This document shows, one piece after another, positions 11,201 to 24,200 of a stretch of 64,000 nucleotides of DNA (position 1 is the first letter of the stretch; each line of letters opens with the position of its first letter). The notes beneath the pieces were generated by a model, which worked only from the letters and a program-made list of their open reading frames with translations, searched no databases and was not told the origin of the DNA. This stretch comes from Lunularia cruciata (lineage: Eukaryota > Streptophyta > Marchantiopsida > Lunulariales > Lunulariaceae), in contig OX419758.1 of NCBI GenBank assembly GCA_948567375.1, positions 16,435,001 to 16,499,000 on the forward strand, in the 5' to 3' direction. The position numbers were made by a program, and so were the translations under genes.

Positions 11201-14200
11201 GGTTCGAGTGTGCTTTAGTCTAATCCAGTTCTGCGAAAACGAGAATAAAATCGATGAGCCGCACATGAGTCAGACGGCGTTTCTCCGAGTCCAAGTATCT
11301 TTAAAATTGAGAATCTCGGCTGATCTGATGTAAGACGCGTCATATTGCCTGCGTCGTTTCCTTGGTATGGAATTCTGTTCGAGTCAAGTTCCCGCTTCGT
11401 TACCACGGTATCTGCACGTGGATGAAGCAAATCAATCGACTGATTGCTACGCTGTTAAGACATCATGTTTGTAGCAGATTGGTTGCTGTTGTAATCAGAA
11501 GAACAAGTTGAAGACATAGTGGTACGACATAGTAGCTGGTTTGACTGGTGCATCATCCATCATAAGGGGCTAAGATAGAAGGATCGGAAAACAAAAGATT
11601 TTTTTCATCGTCGGCTGATGCTACTAAAGCCGGCACTTTGAAGCATCGGAAGAATAGATCGATCCCCTTCCATGTTGACGAAATAGATATAAAACGAGTG
11701 TAGACTTTACGACTTTCAATTACTTTATGTCTAACTCGGCAATGCTTTTACTCTTTTTCCAGTGGGTTCGCATCTTGGAAACGGACAAATTCCAACAGGG
11801 ATTTTTCTCTTTTAGCTTTTTGGATGTGCGATGGATGAGTTTTCAAGTGCTTTATTATCCATTTTGTCTAATTTTGACATTTTGCGACCAAAACAGTGCA
11901 AAGTGGAAGAAGCCAAATGTGTCTGACCAAATATTCACAACAAAACTTCTTGAACCAAAATCTGACCATTCTAATGTCAACCAGCGGCAACCGTGGCTCG
12001 CTTTAGCAAACCTAGTAGCGTATCTAGATATTGCTAGGGCTCTCTCATGTTTTATACTTTCAAGACCTACATGCTCCACCTTCTCTTTTGAATCTGATCG
12101 CAATGAGGACTCTCTTCACCCAAGATTTGTTAATAATTTCAGGGGTTTATCAACTCTTTATCTAGAAGGTTTGGAGATGAAGCAACAAGGAACTAGACTT
12201 TGAGCACATAATGGAGCTAGTTTCATTTCTCAGCTCAACGTGTTCCATTTCCTTATCTTGTCTACTTGATGATAGTGTGACTTTCTACATTCAAAGTCGG
12301 GCCTGGAAAATCCAAAATACTCAATTCTGATTACGTGATGACATGATTCACATAGAACATTAAATCTCGTTATCCAACCGCTGACTTAACGCTGCCATAA
12401 AGTGATTGTTTATGCTACTATTTTGGTGTTACAAGGCGCCGATAGACATCATACATTATGATCTCTAGGAGGGAGGTTTTCAATATGGCACTTAAATTAA
12501 AGATAGCGCTTGTCCACGTTAATCTAGTAAATGGAAGCGCGCACTCATGATAATTTGGTCCATCGTGTAGACGTTTCCTAGAAACTACAGTTCAAGAACG
12601 TTTTCCTTTCCTGCAAAATCTTCGTCGATTCTTCGAGCAAACGTCAGTATTAAGGTTGTGTGGTGAGATACTTGACACAGACCAGGCTCACAAGAAAATT
12701 CGGCATTGAACAAAGATGTGAACTCGAAGAATGAGCAATAGTAAAGGAAGTGATCCGAGCGAACAGTAATGGACCACGATATTGTGCAGAGTGCAAGAGT
12801 TGCTCGGTGGTCGGTTAGTTGTCAGCCATCTTCCGTCACAAGTCAAAGCTTCATGACTCTGTCAAGTCGACGCTGAAGAGGTTTCTCACATGCTTCTTGC
12901 AGTTCTTGCAGGATGAAATCGTGCTGATATATTTGGACTAACACAATTGTTGACGAAGACTACTACATTCCTGCAATCCGTACTTTCTTTCCATCAACTC
13001 TGCTACCGAGCATACTCTCGTAGAGAGTACGTACAAAGCGTAGCTAGATATCTAAACCTTGTATGATATATATGTAAATCTATAAACAAATTGCTATGGT
13101 TTTCATGGACTCTTTTTACAGTTCCATTGAGATGCTTTGACAATCTACTCGTAATCTTTGACATGTTCATGTAACAGCAAGAACTTTGTGACCAAGTGGA
13201 AGACTTGGGAAAAGATTTTGTATCTAAAATTTTGTATCAACTGCATACAATCTACAGGCTTTGACGCACCTAGATATGCTGAACAATTCGTATCACTTGA
13301 GGATTGTAGCAGCTGAGCTCAGAAAAGCTTTCAGAATTTCTTTCACTGATTTAGAGTATTGAACAACCTCCTACTTCCAACGTACTCTACACTTGTGCTC
13401 GAAAGCAGCCTGAGCGATCCATTCATGGGTGAATTTTGTGGTATAATTACCAAATCTGATCCCTAGATATTTTTGGTTGGGACAGGGATGATTGCCTTCT
13501 CATAAAGATTGTGTTGTTGGTGGCCCTTTGGAATTGCTTTTCTCCAGACAACATCATTTCACCTCAACAATATCCCCGTCGACTCAACTAACCACTGGCA
13601 CCAGCAGCAGCAGCTAGCAGCAGAAGAAGAACATCATTTTACCGGCAGTTGACTAGACATTATGTAACCTCAGTGGACTCTCTTAAGCATGATGGGATGT
13701 ATATGTCCTTCTACATGGTTACTGCGGAACCAACATCTACGAGCACATCAGCGAACGGCATAGATTGGCCCTAACCCAGTTCTCAACTCCCTTGACCAGG
13801 GTAGGAATGAATCGTTGACCACGGCGAGGAGTCCCTCTCATAGCTCGGAGCGATACGGCGGGCAAATATCGCAACTCGTCCCGTCCAGTTCTGGGAGTCT
13901 CCGCAGGAAATTGGAACAGGTGAGTATTCTTAGTGTGTTCCCTGGGAAGTGATCGTCTCTCCAGAACTGCTCAGCGAGTGGATCGGAATCCTGTGGATCC
14001 TACAATTACCCGGTGATGTAACCGGTATTCAGACAATCTTTTCCGAGCAAGGGAAAGACTGGACGACAGAAGCCCCGTCGTAACCATGCTCCGGACCAGA
14101 TTCAAAAGTTCACGTTAATGACCACAGCCAACGTGACCGTGGACAAGTAGATTCATCACGAGGTAATTTCACGATTTACATGACTACAGTGCTGTTTACC
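8251..14200. other. Gene-poor interval, mixed composition
   Basis: No supported gene. At 8494-8507 a telobox-like GGTTTAGGGTTTAG sits in a locally GC-richer patch (about 8390-8560); teloboxes are frequent in plant promoters and 5' UTRs, so an unrecognised transcription unit could start there. A short CAG-rich run lies near 13600-13630. ORFs at 11001-11333 and 11727-12203 have no recognisable domain, show no codon bias and are treated as chance. Confidence 0.35.
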
Positions 14201-17200
14201 TCAAGTAAGTTGGAATAGATATACCATTAAATCCTGTAAATAGTGAGAGATTTGATATTGATTTTCAAATTAATTGTATTCACTGTAACTTCTTACACTA
14301 CTGTTTGCAGGCTAGATTGTCTTCCCGATTAAAATACACTATGACCTTCAAAACTTTCATTTATAGGTAAGTGCACGTAAACAAACAAATTTTATATTTA
14401 CAAACCTCTGCTGATGTAAATATACCGTCATTCGTAATGTAAGGTGCATGAATAAATTCGGAAACAATGCTCCAAATAAAAAATCTTGAATTCACAGACC
14501 TCCAGTAATTCAAATAATACTATTACTTGTGTATCAAAAATTGGAAAATTTCCAAGAATACAATCTCCTATCGTTTGCAAAGCTCTTGGTTCCCTATGGT
14601 TTTTTATCATCTGTAGGTGAAAATAACTATCAAATATACTTTTGGATTATCATAATAAGCCTAGACCAATGGAGACCCTCAGTCACTCTTTCGAATTCAC
14701 TTGCATTTTATTATTTATGACGGTCATTTTGCTGAGGTTACATCACATATAACATAACCCAAAATTAGGGATAAGTTCTTTCCCTCACATGAACCTCGCT
14801 TCGAGGTAGCACTACCTTTTGGAGAAGGGATTCATTTGTTCGTCCTTAAAAGGTTTGGAATCTTGTAAGATTTACGGGGGAATCAGGTGGAAAGGATCTT
14901 CTTCGTTCTCAAGGAAGTAAACCCGTAAATAGAATCATTCTCAAGATGTAGTTATTGTCCCTTTGATGGGTGAGCAATGATGAATTCTTGCTTATTCTTT
15001 CTTTAAAATTGGATAGAGAATATTTAGTATCGTTGAGCACAGTTTGTTATGTTATATGAGGTTTATTTATTTTTATAATTCGTTTTAAAATAATTTTTTT
15101 CCACATCAATAGATGTAGATACTTCTACATATGGTGAGATAGTTCCTGCTAAAATCAGAATATCCTTCAATTTCATCCCAATTGAACCAATATATGTAGT
15201 TACTTCTAGAGATTGTGAGATAGTTATCACTAAAATTATATCATCCTTGAATTTCATCCAAACTTAATGGATCTTCAAATAGATATCTTAAATACAATGT
15301 CTTATTCTGAATAATTCAAAAGTTAAAGCTAGACACAAGATACTTCATTTAAAATTAATTTTTGCATTATTTTAGGGTAAAGCTAGACATCACGTACTTT
15401 TATTAACCTCTAATGTTTTGTCTAATCTCATATGTGCATACATTTTTAAATATAGATTCATCATTTCTATTGTATAGTCATCATGGGATTTTATATACTT
15501 CTCACTTGTCCAGTGTACATGTAATTGAGATAGGTTAGGCAAACCTTTTTTTATTGTAACTCAAGATTTTGAGAGAGATAAAATTTATTTCTCATCATAT
15601 CTATTCATTCACTTCTAAATGATTTCATATTTTGAGTTCTTTGAAAGAGATAGTTTGAGCTTGATCTTTATTTACACATTAGGTGTATAAGTCCAAAGTC
15701 ATAAAAGCTACACTTTGGATTCTATGAGAAATCTTTACTCCCTCTTTTTTCCCTTTGATGTGTTATATAGGAAGACGGAGTATTTAGGCTCCACTTATAG
15801 GAGTTAAGAGTGTATGAATTTTTTGGTTCAATCATTTTTGACAACTTGGTCCAAGAAAAATATCATGCTCATTCACTGGTTGATTTGATTTGGCAAATGC
15901 AGAAATGGATTACTTTGTTTTGAAAACATATTATGTGTACAAAGCCTCTTATTTATTTGGCACATACTTACCTTCAGAAAAATATCCTCTTACCTCCTAT
16001 GTCTTTTTTACAATATTTCTATACACTTTCTCTAGTTTATTAGTGCTAAATATGCTTCCACAACTCTTCGATGATTAGTGTAGGTAATATACAACTTTTT
16101 CCATAATCATATGAGTACGCAGTCTCACATAGCAAGAAGCTATAGCATCATTAGTATTTCTAAGAGATAGCCTTAATAGCTTCCTTCTTAGTAGATGTTG
16201 ATGAATTCCAATCATACCATTAGCTTTTTTGGAGAATAGCCTTAGCAGCTTCTTTGTTAATCGGTAGATCCTTATAGTATTATTTCCCTTTTTTAAATTG
16301 GAAACCATAGTATAAGAATACACATTATAATAGTAAACAACATATGATTTCTAATTACATCTTTGGTTGATTCTAGATATGTGGCATGTCCTAGCTTACA
16401 TGATACTATTTATATTGAAGACATTTTTTTCCCTAAGCTCGAGGAAGTTTTAAGCACATCTTAGTGAACAATCGCACTCTTGCATCCTTACCAACTTTCT
16501 TATTGATGCATATGTATTGGATAGTGCTAAAATGTTCCTTATAAAGGGAAGGGTCCTAAGCTTGGCTCTAAACTTCTCCTTTCATCACAGACTTCTAGTC
16601 ATTTACTAGGGAGTTCATAACAACACTTTGTCACTTTGTCTAACACTACGGTTTTACTATATTTAACACTTTTGGGCCTACAATTGGCACCTATATGATA
16701 AATAGAGTACATATATTTTGTGAATGGTTCGGTGGAGAGTTCACAATGTCCATGATGATATTAAAGAGACAATGATATATATCCTATGATCTACACATTT
16801 CCATATATAAGAAAGATTTGGTTTACTTGTCTCCTTGGCAAGAGAGTGCACACATTGTGACTTTCATAAGTGAGAGACATATTGCTTTATTGCTTGGTGT
16901 GATTATTGTAAACCCTCTACAAATAAAGTCTTTGGTATAATTAGCCAAATAAGCAAGGACAACAAACACCACATGGAACAACAATGACCATTATCTCCAA
17001 GTGTAAGGAGGATAAATATATGCTATGACATCCAAAATTGCCTTTGTACCCTTGGAGTTGGAGAATTTTGGAATCTTCACCATCATTTGATGCTTTCTTT
17101 GAGAGACAATAAAAGGATAGATGCATAGAAGAGGAGCATTATTAATTTATACATCATGTTCAATTTACATTTTTGATAAGAAAATATTTGCCACCCTATA

Positions 17201-18420
17201 GCGGCCCCAAACATTAAAGTTGCATGGGCAAGCCAGCAACAAGAAGAGCTCCTTTGTATCTAGAATAAATCTACTCCTTCTACATATATTCTCTTAGAGG
17301 AACTTTTACTCACTATACTACCATATATGTCTATATTGTATCTTTGTTATATAGTATATCAATAAGCTTTTTATAAGTTTATACTCAAGTTTAGTTTGTT
17401 GGTTTTTTTTGGGTTAAAGGTCTCCAGAAGCTATGTTTGTTCTTTTTTTAAGCACTTGTAAGTACTTTTTGTCGCTCTCTTTTCCCTTTGTTTATTATTA
17501 TTCGGTTTGGATTTTTCACTTATGAACTTCCCGTGTAAGCCACCAACTGAATCTCAATTTATAATTAAAGATATTGTTTGTCTTCTATTGAGGAGTTGCT
17601 TGGTTGATATAATTTTAAGTGAAAAAATTGGAAAGAGTTTTAGAAGTATTTGTCTTGAAGATTACTCATACTTTTAAAGCCTTTCTTAACTTTGTCACCT
17701 TCTTCCTTAAAACCATTTTTTTTCTTTAGCTTTCCTATTTCTTGCTTGTTGTAGTAACGTTTATTTCTACAAATCTGATTTTGAAACCTTCAATTCAAAT
17801 TGAGTGGAGTATCTCATAGAATTAGTTCATAATTATCTCAAAGGTATAAAAAATCTCATTTGTGAATCCCCAAAATTGAGGAGAGTATGTTTTGGAATTG
17901 ATTGATAACTATCTCAAAGTGCGGTGAGTAAACGTACAGTATTTAAGACCAGAAAGAAAATTATAATAAAGTACATTAAAAAGAACCATATATTATATCT
18001 TGAGTGTATGTATCACCCTTATAAATTTTCTCGACGTGGAATAACTTTTATTTGTAGAGTATCATTAGATTCGGAGAGTTGCGATACGACCGTATGACAT
18101 GAAATAACAAAGAAAGCGGTATCACTAAAGGGTAGACATATTATTTTGTTGCATTCTTCTGTTCCCACAACGAACTACAAACAGTTATACTCTTCGATGT
18201 TACTTTCTAATAATAGCACAAAAGATTAAAACACTTGATAAACTACTGGATGTCTTACAACATGCTATGAATTAAACTACTTACATTGTTCATGGGGAGT
18301 TCAGAGCAGCTAAAGTACTTCTGTCTTGACATAACTCTATGTCAGTAAAGGGCTTCACAAATATAGTCTAAGATTAGATCTTATTTCGCTCTTATTAGAA
18401 CTCTCGTGATACCGTGTGAT
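14201..18420. other. AT-rich intergenic block
   Basis: Strongly AT-rich sequence with many T and A runs and only very short ORFs. It probably consists of old, unrecognisable repeats. A diverged tandem repeat lies at 15108-15260. No terminal repeats, reverse transcriptase motif or tRNA-like fold was recognised. Confidence 0.4.
15108..15260. repeat. Diverged tandem repeat, two units of about 70-80 bp
   Basis: Two adjacent units share the order TGTAG-TACTTCTA, GTGAGATAGTT, CTAAAAT and a common end TTTCATCC (about 15110-15178 and 15190-15260). On the minus strand they give a short in-frame repeated peptide, but no family is recognised. Confidence 0.55.
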
Positions 18421-18526
18421 TCATTGTGCTGGCATGCGCTCTTGCTGTACCTTATAGCTCTTATCTATTGTTGCCGAGGACATTAAATGTTTTATATTCT
18501 TTTGTACCTAAGACAGAAGAACGCGT

Positions 18527-18631
18527 ATTCCTACTTGAAAAAGCACACACAAAGAGTCTCCATTGCTGTCACCATTACGAATTCCTGCTTGGAAAAGCAA
18601 ACATAAAAGGCAATTGCTGTCACCATTACGA
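18527..18631. repeat. Tandem duplication, 54 and 51 bp
   Basis: Unit 1 is 18527-18580 and unit 2 is 18581-18631. Both begin ATTCCT(A/G)CTTG and end with the same TTGCTGTCACCATTACGA; a small deletion separates them in the middle. No gene context is visible. Confidence 0.75.
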
Positions 18632-19199
18632 GTTTGATCGTACAAAAGATGAGAAGATCTGTACAAACTGATCCGACACAAGGAATGGAAGGTCAAAAGA
18701 CTCATGTATATTTTCAAAATATGCAAAGGGTATGAAAAGTAGCCTACTGAAAACTTGGTCAAAGAGTTATTTTGGTATCATTAGGGGGAGTTCGCCAGAA
18801 ATAAAGGGAAGCACATATTGTACAATGAGATACGACTATATCTAATAAGATTAGATAGAGAGCAAGACAATTTACCAAGTCAAGAGAGGGAGGACATCGA
18901 AATGGAGATGAATAAAATAGATTATCAATTGGTATAAAATAGAAAATAGAAGGCAAAGAATTCAAAGACTACGTGCAGGAATATTATAGTGGAGGAACAG
19001 GTTCAGATCCATCCACATGAATAAGGTACAGTAGTGGTATTCATGTACACGTAGAGTCACGTATGTAAACATGGGCTCCTGAAAGTTTGTATCTACCATG
19101 TGGAAGAAGCTCTGTATTCATTCAATATTGACATCTTGGATAGTTTCGATATTTATTCAGAAACTCTAAATAGGTATTACCTAGAAACAACCGTACAAG

Positions 19200-21190
19200 G
19201 GTATTCGTCGCTCACCGCGGGGTTACCTCACCAGGAGGAAAAGTTAATCCGCGTCAAACCGCTTTCGTCCAACAGCGTAGTCCCTGTACCGTGCCAGTTA
19301 CCGTAAACCTGGTACAGGCGCGGGATTTGACGCTCGCTGGAATGGTGCATGGTGTGTTCCACGTCAGTTCAAGGGGGATCCGCGTACAGTCCTCGCGTCA
19401 CTCCGGGGTCAGGCACGACACGGTGTAGTTCATAATCCGCCACAGGATTACAAGTTGTATTCAATCTGAGGCGCCCCATTGTAACCCCGGCACTCTGCGT
19501 TTTACTCCGGTTGGCGCGCGCGGTAGTGGGTTGTACACTTGCACCAGATCAGTGACACTACGCACCCGCAGAGTAACCAATGCGGAATACACCTGAGCGG
19601 GGTCGCCTGTAAACCAACTTTCCTGCCTCGACTGGAATCATGCTTCGCCGGTCGTCGGCTGAAGGTGGACTGCTGCCACCCGCGCGTCTTACTTCTCCAC
19701 CAGTGGCCCACATATGAGTTCAAACGCCCGGGATCTTTTCACCGGCCGGGAACTTAAAGCCGGCATTTTTCAGTCCTCGAATGGGAGACCTCTCTTTTGC
19801 TGACGTGCTCCATCGAGGAGGTTTATCCCTGGATGGATGCAATAGGGACTGCCACGTGGTGGAAACTCTTGCCGCTCTTCTCACTATCCGCTTGCGCGGG
19901 CGTCGGTCATGGGAGGTCTCTACCCTGGGACGTTTGGGTTTTGTTCGAGGTCCGGGCCGCGGCAGGAACGCAGGGTTCCCATCGGTTACTGCTTTGTGCT
20001 GGAATTTGGTTGATTTGAAGTCATTTGCGTCTGTTTCTCCGCTAGAGAGTCAGTTGAGCTGGCACAGATTGCTTGGTGACTGCACTGTAGCCGTCACTGG
20101 GTGCCGAAAAGTTTCCCCAGACGTAAAAGTCACTCCGCAAGAATGACCTCAGTAAGCAGTCGCATTTCAGCGATCTCAGTCCACGTCCCGTTTGGAGCTC
20201 CTTTCCCTCCCACCTCGCTCCCTGGTTTGACTCAGATTTGCGACAATCTTCTGCGTTCGTCCGTCCAGCTGAGAAGGTGAAGATGCGTCGTCCTTTCTCG
20301 GACACGTCATTAGGAGCAAAGACAAGTTCCCGTACTTGGTAAGTGTCACTACTACGGCACCGGAATCTGATATTCAGAATCCATTCCGCAGCAGGCACCA
20401 TTTTGAAAACGCGGCATGGGACCTGTCTTTCTGGCGGAAAGGTTCTAAGCGACCTTCGTGGAGGACTGTGTCTCCGCTTAATATCCTTTATCGAGAAAAT
20501 CATTTCCATCTTTCGTGTACTTGTTTCGTTGAAGAATCCTTTAATAGAAAATTGATTCCCGTTGATGTTAGTTGAAATACATTGATAAACTAAACATTGC
20601 TGCTTTATATTTCATTTGACCAGATTTTGAGTATCGTAAGACTTATCTCTACTAGATAACTTATACCTATATTTGGGTAGACTGCACGACCTTTTCCATC
20701 ACGAGGGAAGGAGGACGCTTTCAGCAGATCCAGAGGAAGAAACATCGTTATTATGATTATCTAGACAGCTGGTTGAGTAAATAAATAAATAAATATTGGA
20801 GTTCGAGTTTTAGTCTGAAGGTTCTCTGCACCAAAATAAATTACCATTATGTTATAATAAGGTAAAGACTTTCCTTGACAGAGTGCTAAGTGCAATTTCG
20901 GTTAGTTAACTAGTGTATATCTCGGTTGATAGTACCCCGAACGCAGCGATAGGGAAGGACGGAAAGATCTCTTTAACACGATCTCAACGACTGGGTTTTG
21001 CGTCTGGCAAAACCCAGTCGGAAGTGGATAACAGTTTGGGTCCAGCTTCGCGATTGGGATTCGGTCTTTCCGCGTCCGTATGGAGCCGGATCGGATATGC
21101 GGGCGGGCGGCTACTCTACGGACGGACATGTAGGCCGAGGGGAGAAATTCAGAAATGCAGGGCACATTCATTCGTGGAATCGTTGATACA
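19200..21190. other. GC/CpG-rich block upstream of the kinase gene
   Basis: Composition changes sharply from the AT-rich 14-18 kb block to a GC- and CpG-rich stretch, clearest at 19200-20160 and 20900-21300. ORFs on both strands here (for example 19781-20146 + and 20042-20509 -) show no domain and probably only reflect low stop-codon density. A promoter, CpG-rich regulatory region or long 5' UTR of the IRE-family gene is a reasonable reading. A perfect hairpin lies at 20988-21020. No TATA box was assigned. Confidence 0.35.
20988..21020. repeat. Perfect 14-bp inverted repeat, 5-nt loop
   Basis: Arms CGACTGGGTTTTGC (20988-21001) and GCAAAACCCAGTCG (21007-21020) are exact reverse complements around the loop GTCTG. 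It lies about 180 bp before the proposed kinase start codon, so it could form in a 5' UTR if transcribed. Confidence 0.85.
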
Positions 21191-21197
21191 TTGATGG

Positions 21198-21288
21198 ATG
21201 GATTCGTCTTCTTCATGTCTGGTGAGCAAGGAGAAGCAGGAGGAGGAGGAGGCGAGGAGGATGGAAGGGATGAATGGGGAGGAAGAGG
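21198..21288 (+). other. Candidate first coding exon of the IRE-family gene
   Basis: ATG at 21198 opens a Ser-rich then Glu/Arg-rich 30-residue stretch ending at a strong donor (GTAAGT from 21289). It leaves one base, which joins the two bases at 23358-23359 to make a Gly codon in frame with exon 2. The ATG four bases upstream (21194) would be out of phase. The implied intron is about 2.07 kb, longer than all others in the gene, so an additional 5' exon or a start inside 21289-23357 cannot be excluded. Confidence 0.4.
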
Positions 21289-24200
21289 GTAAGTGTGCTT
21301 CGGCTCCGGTGGTGAATCCTGGCTCTCCCGCTCGCCGACCTATGTAGGCGTTGTGATTGATCTCATACTATCTATACACAGACAACATCGCACTGGGATG
21401 ATGGATGCGCTTTCTTTGCAGCACTAGAGCCTTTTTCCGCGCGGGTCCCACTTGGAGTCAGAGAGGACGAAATTGTTTGCACAAGTCGGGGTCGGGGAGG
21501 GTGAGGGCGGGGGCAGGAGGGGCCGTGCTGTGCTGTAGAGGAAGGAGTTTTTGCGGCAATTTCTCGTCAGCCTGCCTGCGAGTTCTTTCTCGTTTGGTTC
21601 TGTTGTAGTAGTATTTCTTGTGCAGCATTGAGGAGCGTTGTAGTGGCACCAGTGTCGCTAGGCCTGTGAGATGAGTTGAGTTGAGGGAGGGAAGAAAAGA
21701 CCTAATATACAATCACGGGGAAAGAAGAGAAGAGGTGAAGGAGGAAGAAGTGAAGGAGGAGGGGAGAGGGACGAAGGAATCGAGGGAGTAGGGGAGGAGG
21801 AGATTTGTATATGCCATGAGTACCCAAGATTCAAGCAAGGGAAGAGTATTGGAGTCTGGTCAACTATCCGAGGACAACCTCGAAAAGCCAGTGACAGGGA
21901 GAGCGAATCGATCAAACCGCGTCTTGGAGTCGTGAGTGAGTAGGCCATTGTGCTGAGTTGTGTGTGCGTACTATGGATTGTCAGGTCTCAGCATCGACTA
22001 GCTTTTATTTGACACAGTAGGTTAATACAGGGTGTGTATACTGCAGTCGATGGACCGAGTCTTCGTGTTCATATCCGTGCCTGGGAGTGGCAGACTGCTG
22101 CCTGATCCGTTCCGATTTTAGATAGAAATGCTTTTGATGCCACTTTGCAACATAGGGCCCTGCCTAGGCCTGCTCCGCCAATCTATTATACGTCTATGTT
22201 TACGATGCGACTTCGTCACGTCGTCACCCGGCAATTATGCGTTGGTATTGCGCACTGAATTGAACAACGTTGATGGTTATCGCAACAGAAATTGGATGTG
22301 GCAACCCATTGGATCTGCAGAGACAGAACGAGAAATGGGGGAATCATGGTGAACCGGCTTTAGTGCGTATCCAGTCTATTTCCCCCAGGCTCACGGATCG
22401 AGAGTTTCCAGATGGACGCACTTGGCAATTTTATGTACACTGCTTCCAAAAGTCGATTACTGGATGGATTGTTGGCGGACGGCTGCCCTTGGGACCTGCT
22501 AGTTAAACCCTTTCTTTTATCTTGAACAAAGTACACGCTGAGCATGCTGGGGTGCATCCCTAGATTAAGACATTAGGGAGCGTTCCGTGCACGGACAATT
22601 TTGATGGAGGCGGGCTTGCAGATACTGAAGAGATGGACCATCAAGGCGCCTCATGCAGCAGCAGAGAGTACGGGATAATAACTTGCGAGCACCTTTTTTC
22701 AACTGTCTTCTCTAGGAATTCTGTTTTGTGTCGCTTTCACGCGCCGATAAGGTGGCCGCGTGCAGTGTATTCTTTGTAATTCCGAGTCGTAGCCTATCCA
22801 CCCTTAGCTCACATTCAGAGTCGCGAAATGCTCTGTTGTGAGATCCAGGACTCCCTACTTTTCTCACCTGCTCTCGTCCTTGAGTTCCGAACTATCTCAG
22901 ATAAGCTAATCCTGGAGAAAATCTGGAGAGTCCGATGTCTGCGCTGGAAACTTCCTGGTATCAGAGGGGAGCTGAAAGATTCTACCAAAGAAGTGCATTT
23001 GCATTTTAGTGCAGTACTGGTAGTAATATTTGGGAAGTGGGCCTGAGGAATGGATTGATTGAATGCAAGCATGCTCGTCAGCTTTTCTGCTTCTACTGTT
23101 CATGCTTTCCCACAAGGAGAGGATTCCCTTGAAACAGTCGGTCTGAGGCTGAACCAATTGGAATAATTCCAAGTTTCATGAATCATATTGGTTGATGGTA
23201 GAATCCCTAACTAAATTTACGCGTACAAGTGTTCTTTAGTACTGTGCGTTGTGGAAACTGAACCAAGAGGAGAAAAGGCTACTAGCTGCACTGTGTTCTT
23301 CTTAGCCCTACTGTGCATGTCGTGTTCTGATATTCGTCTCTGTCTGTCCCCGAGCAGGGCTTCCAGATAAATTAGACAAGAAACACAGTCAACATAGTGC
23401 TGCCGATGTTGACATGGAGGGGAGCAAAAGCTCGGATGGTGGCGACAAGGGGAGTGAGGTAATAGATCTGTTACAAGTTCTACCCTATTATTTGAGAGAA
23501 TCGTACAGGTTTTCGATTTTAGAATTCATGCTTGCATCTAGAACGCTGGTCATGGGTGTTGGAACTAAAAGTGGGAAAGAATGGGAGTAGTGATGCATTT
23601 ATGATTCAATGTTCTTTATGTTCTCTGGACCTGAAGTTGAATTTTTCCTCTTCTGCAGAGCCCGCCAAGCCAGTCAGACACTCCAAAGGAAACGGAGTCA
23701 CCAAGATTTCAAGCACTTCTGCGGATGACAGGGGGTCCTCCGAAGAAGAAGCCCGGAACCGATATCAAAAGCTACTCTCATGAATTGGATCCAAAGGGTG
23801 TCCGATCACATGACTACTGGAGATCCCACAGTTTCAATGACTTGGAGGTATGATCCTTTCGGGTGACATGTTCTAGTTTGGTCTGGGTTAGTTGACAGAA
23901 GTCTCCGTATGGTAGATTCGATACATCAGAAGATTGAAGAGTGAAAAGAGTGAAGTTTGTTTGTCCACTTCTAAGGATCCCGTGTTGAAAAGACGCCGAT
24001 ACCCGCTTGCTCCAGTATGTTATTTCATTTTATGAATGATTTCATCGTATATATCCACGGCGTAGACGAGTGAACGTACGATGAGTGTCGTATTTTGTAT
24101 TCCTGAAGAGTAGTTGATCCTTCCATATAGCTTGTAATCTGCACCGCTGTTGCGAAGGAGCTCTATGGCTGTTACTATCAGCTGTCCGACAAATCATCCT

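Noticed and set aside
11727-12203. 158-aa ORF
   Set aside because: No domain, no plausible promoter or splice context, odd Phe/Ser-rich composition expected by chance in AT-rich DNA.
16075-16323. Possible Copia pol trace on the minus strand with repeated KEA.KAI peptide
   Set aside because: Resemblance too weak; no catalytic motif, LTR or PBS nearby.
20042-20509. 155-aa minus-strand ORF in the GC-rich block
   Set aside because: No recognisable domain, overlapped by ORFs on the other strand, and stop-poor because of base composition.
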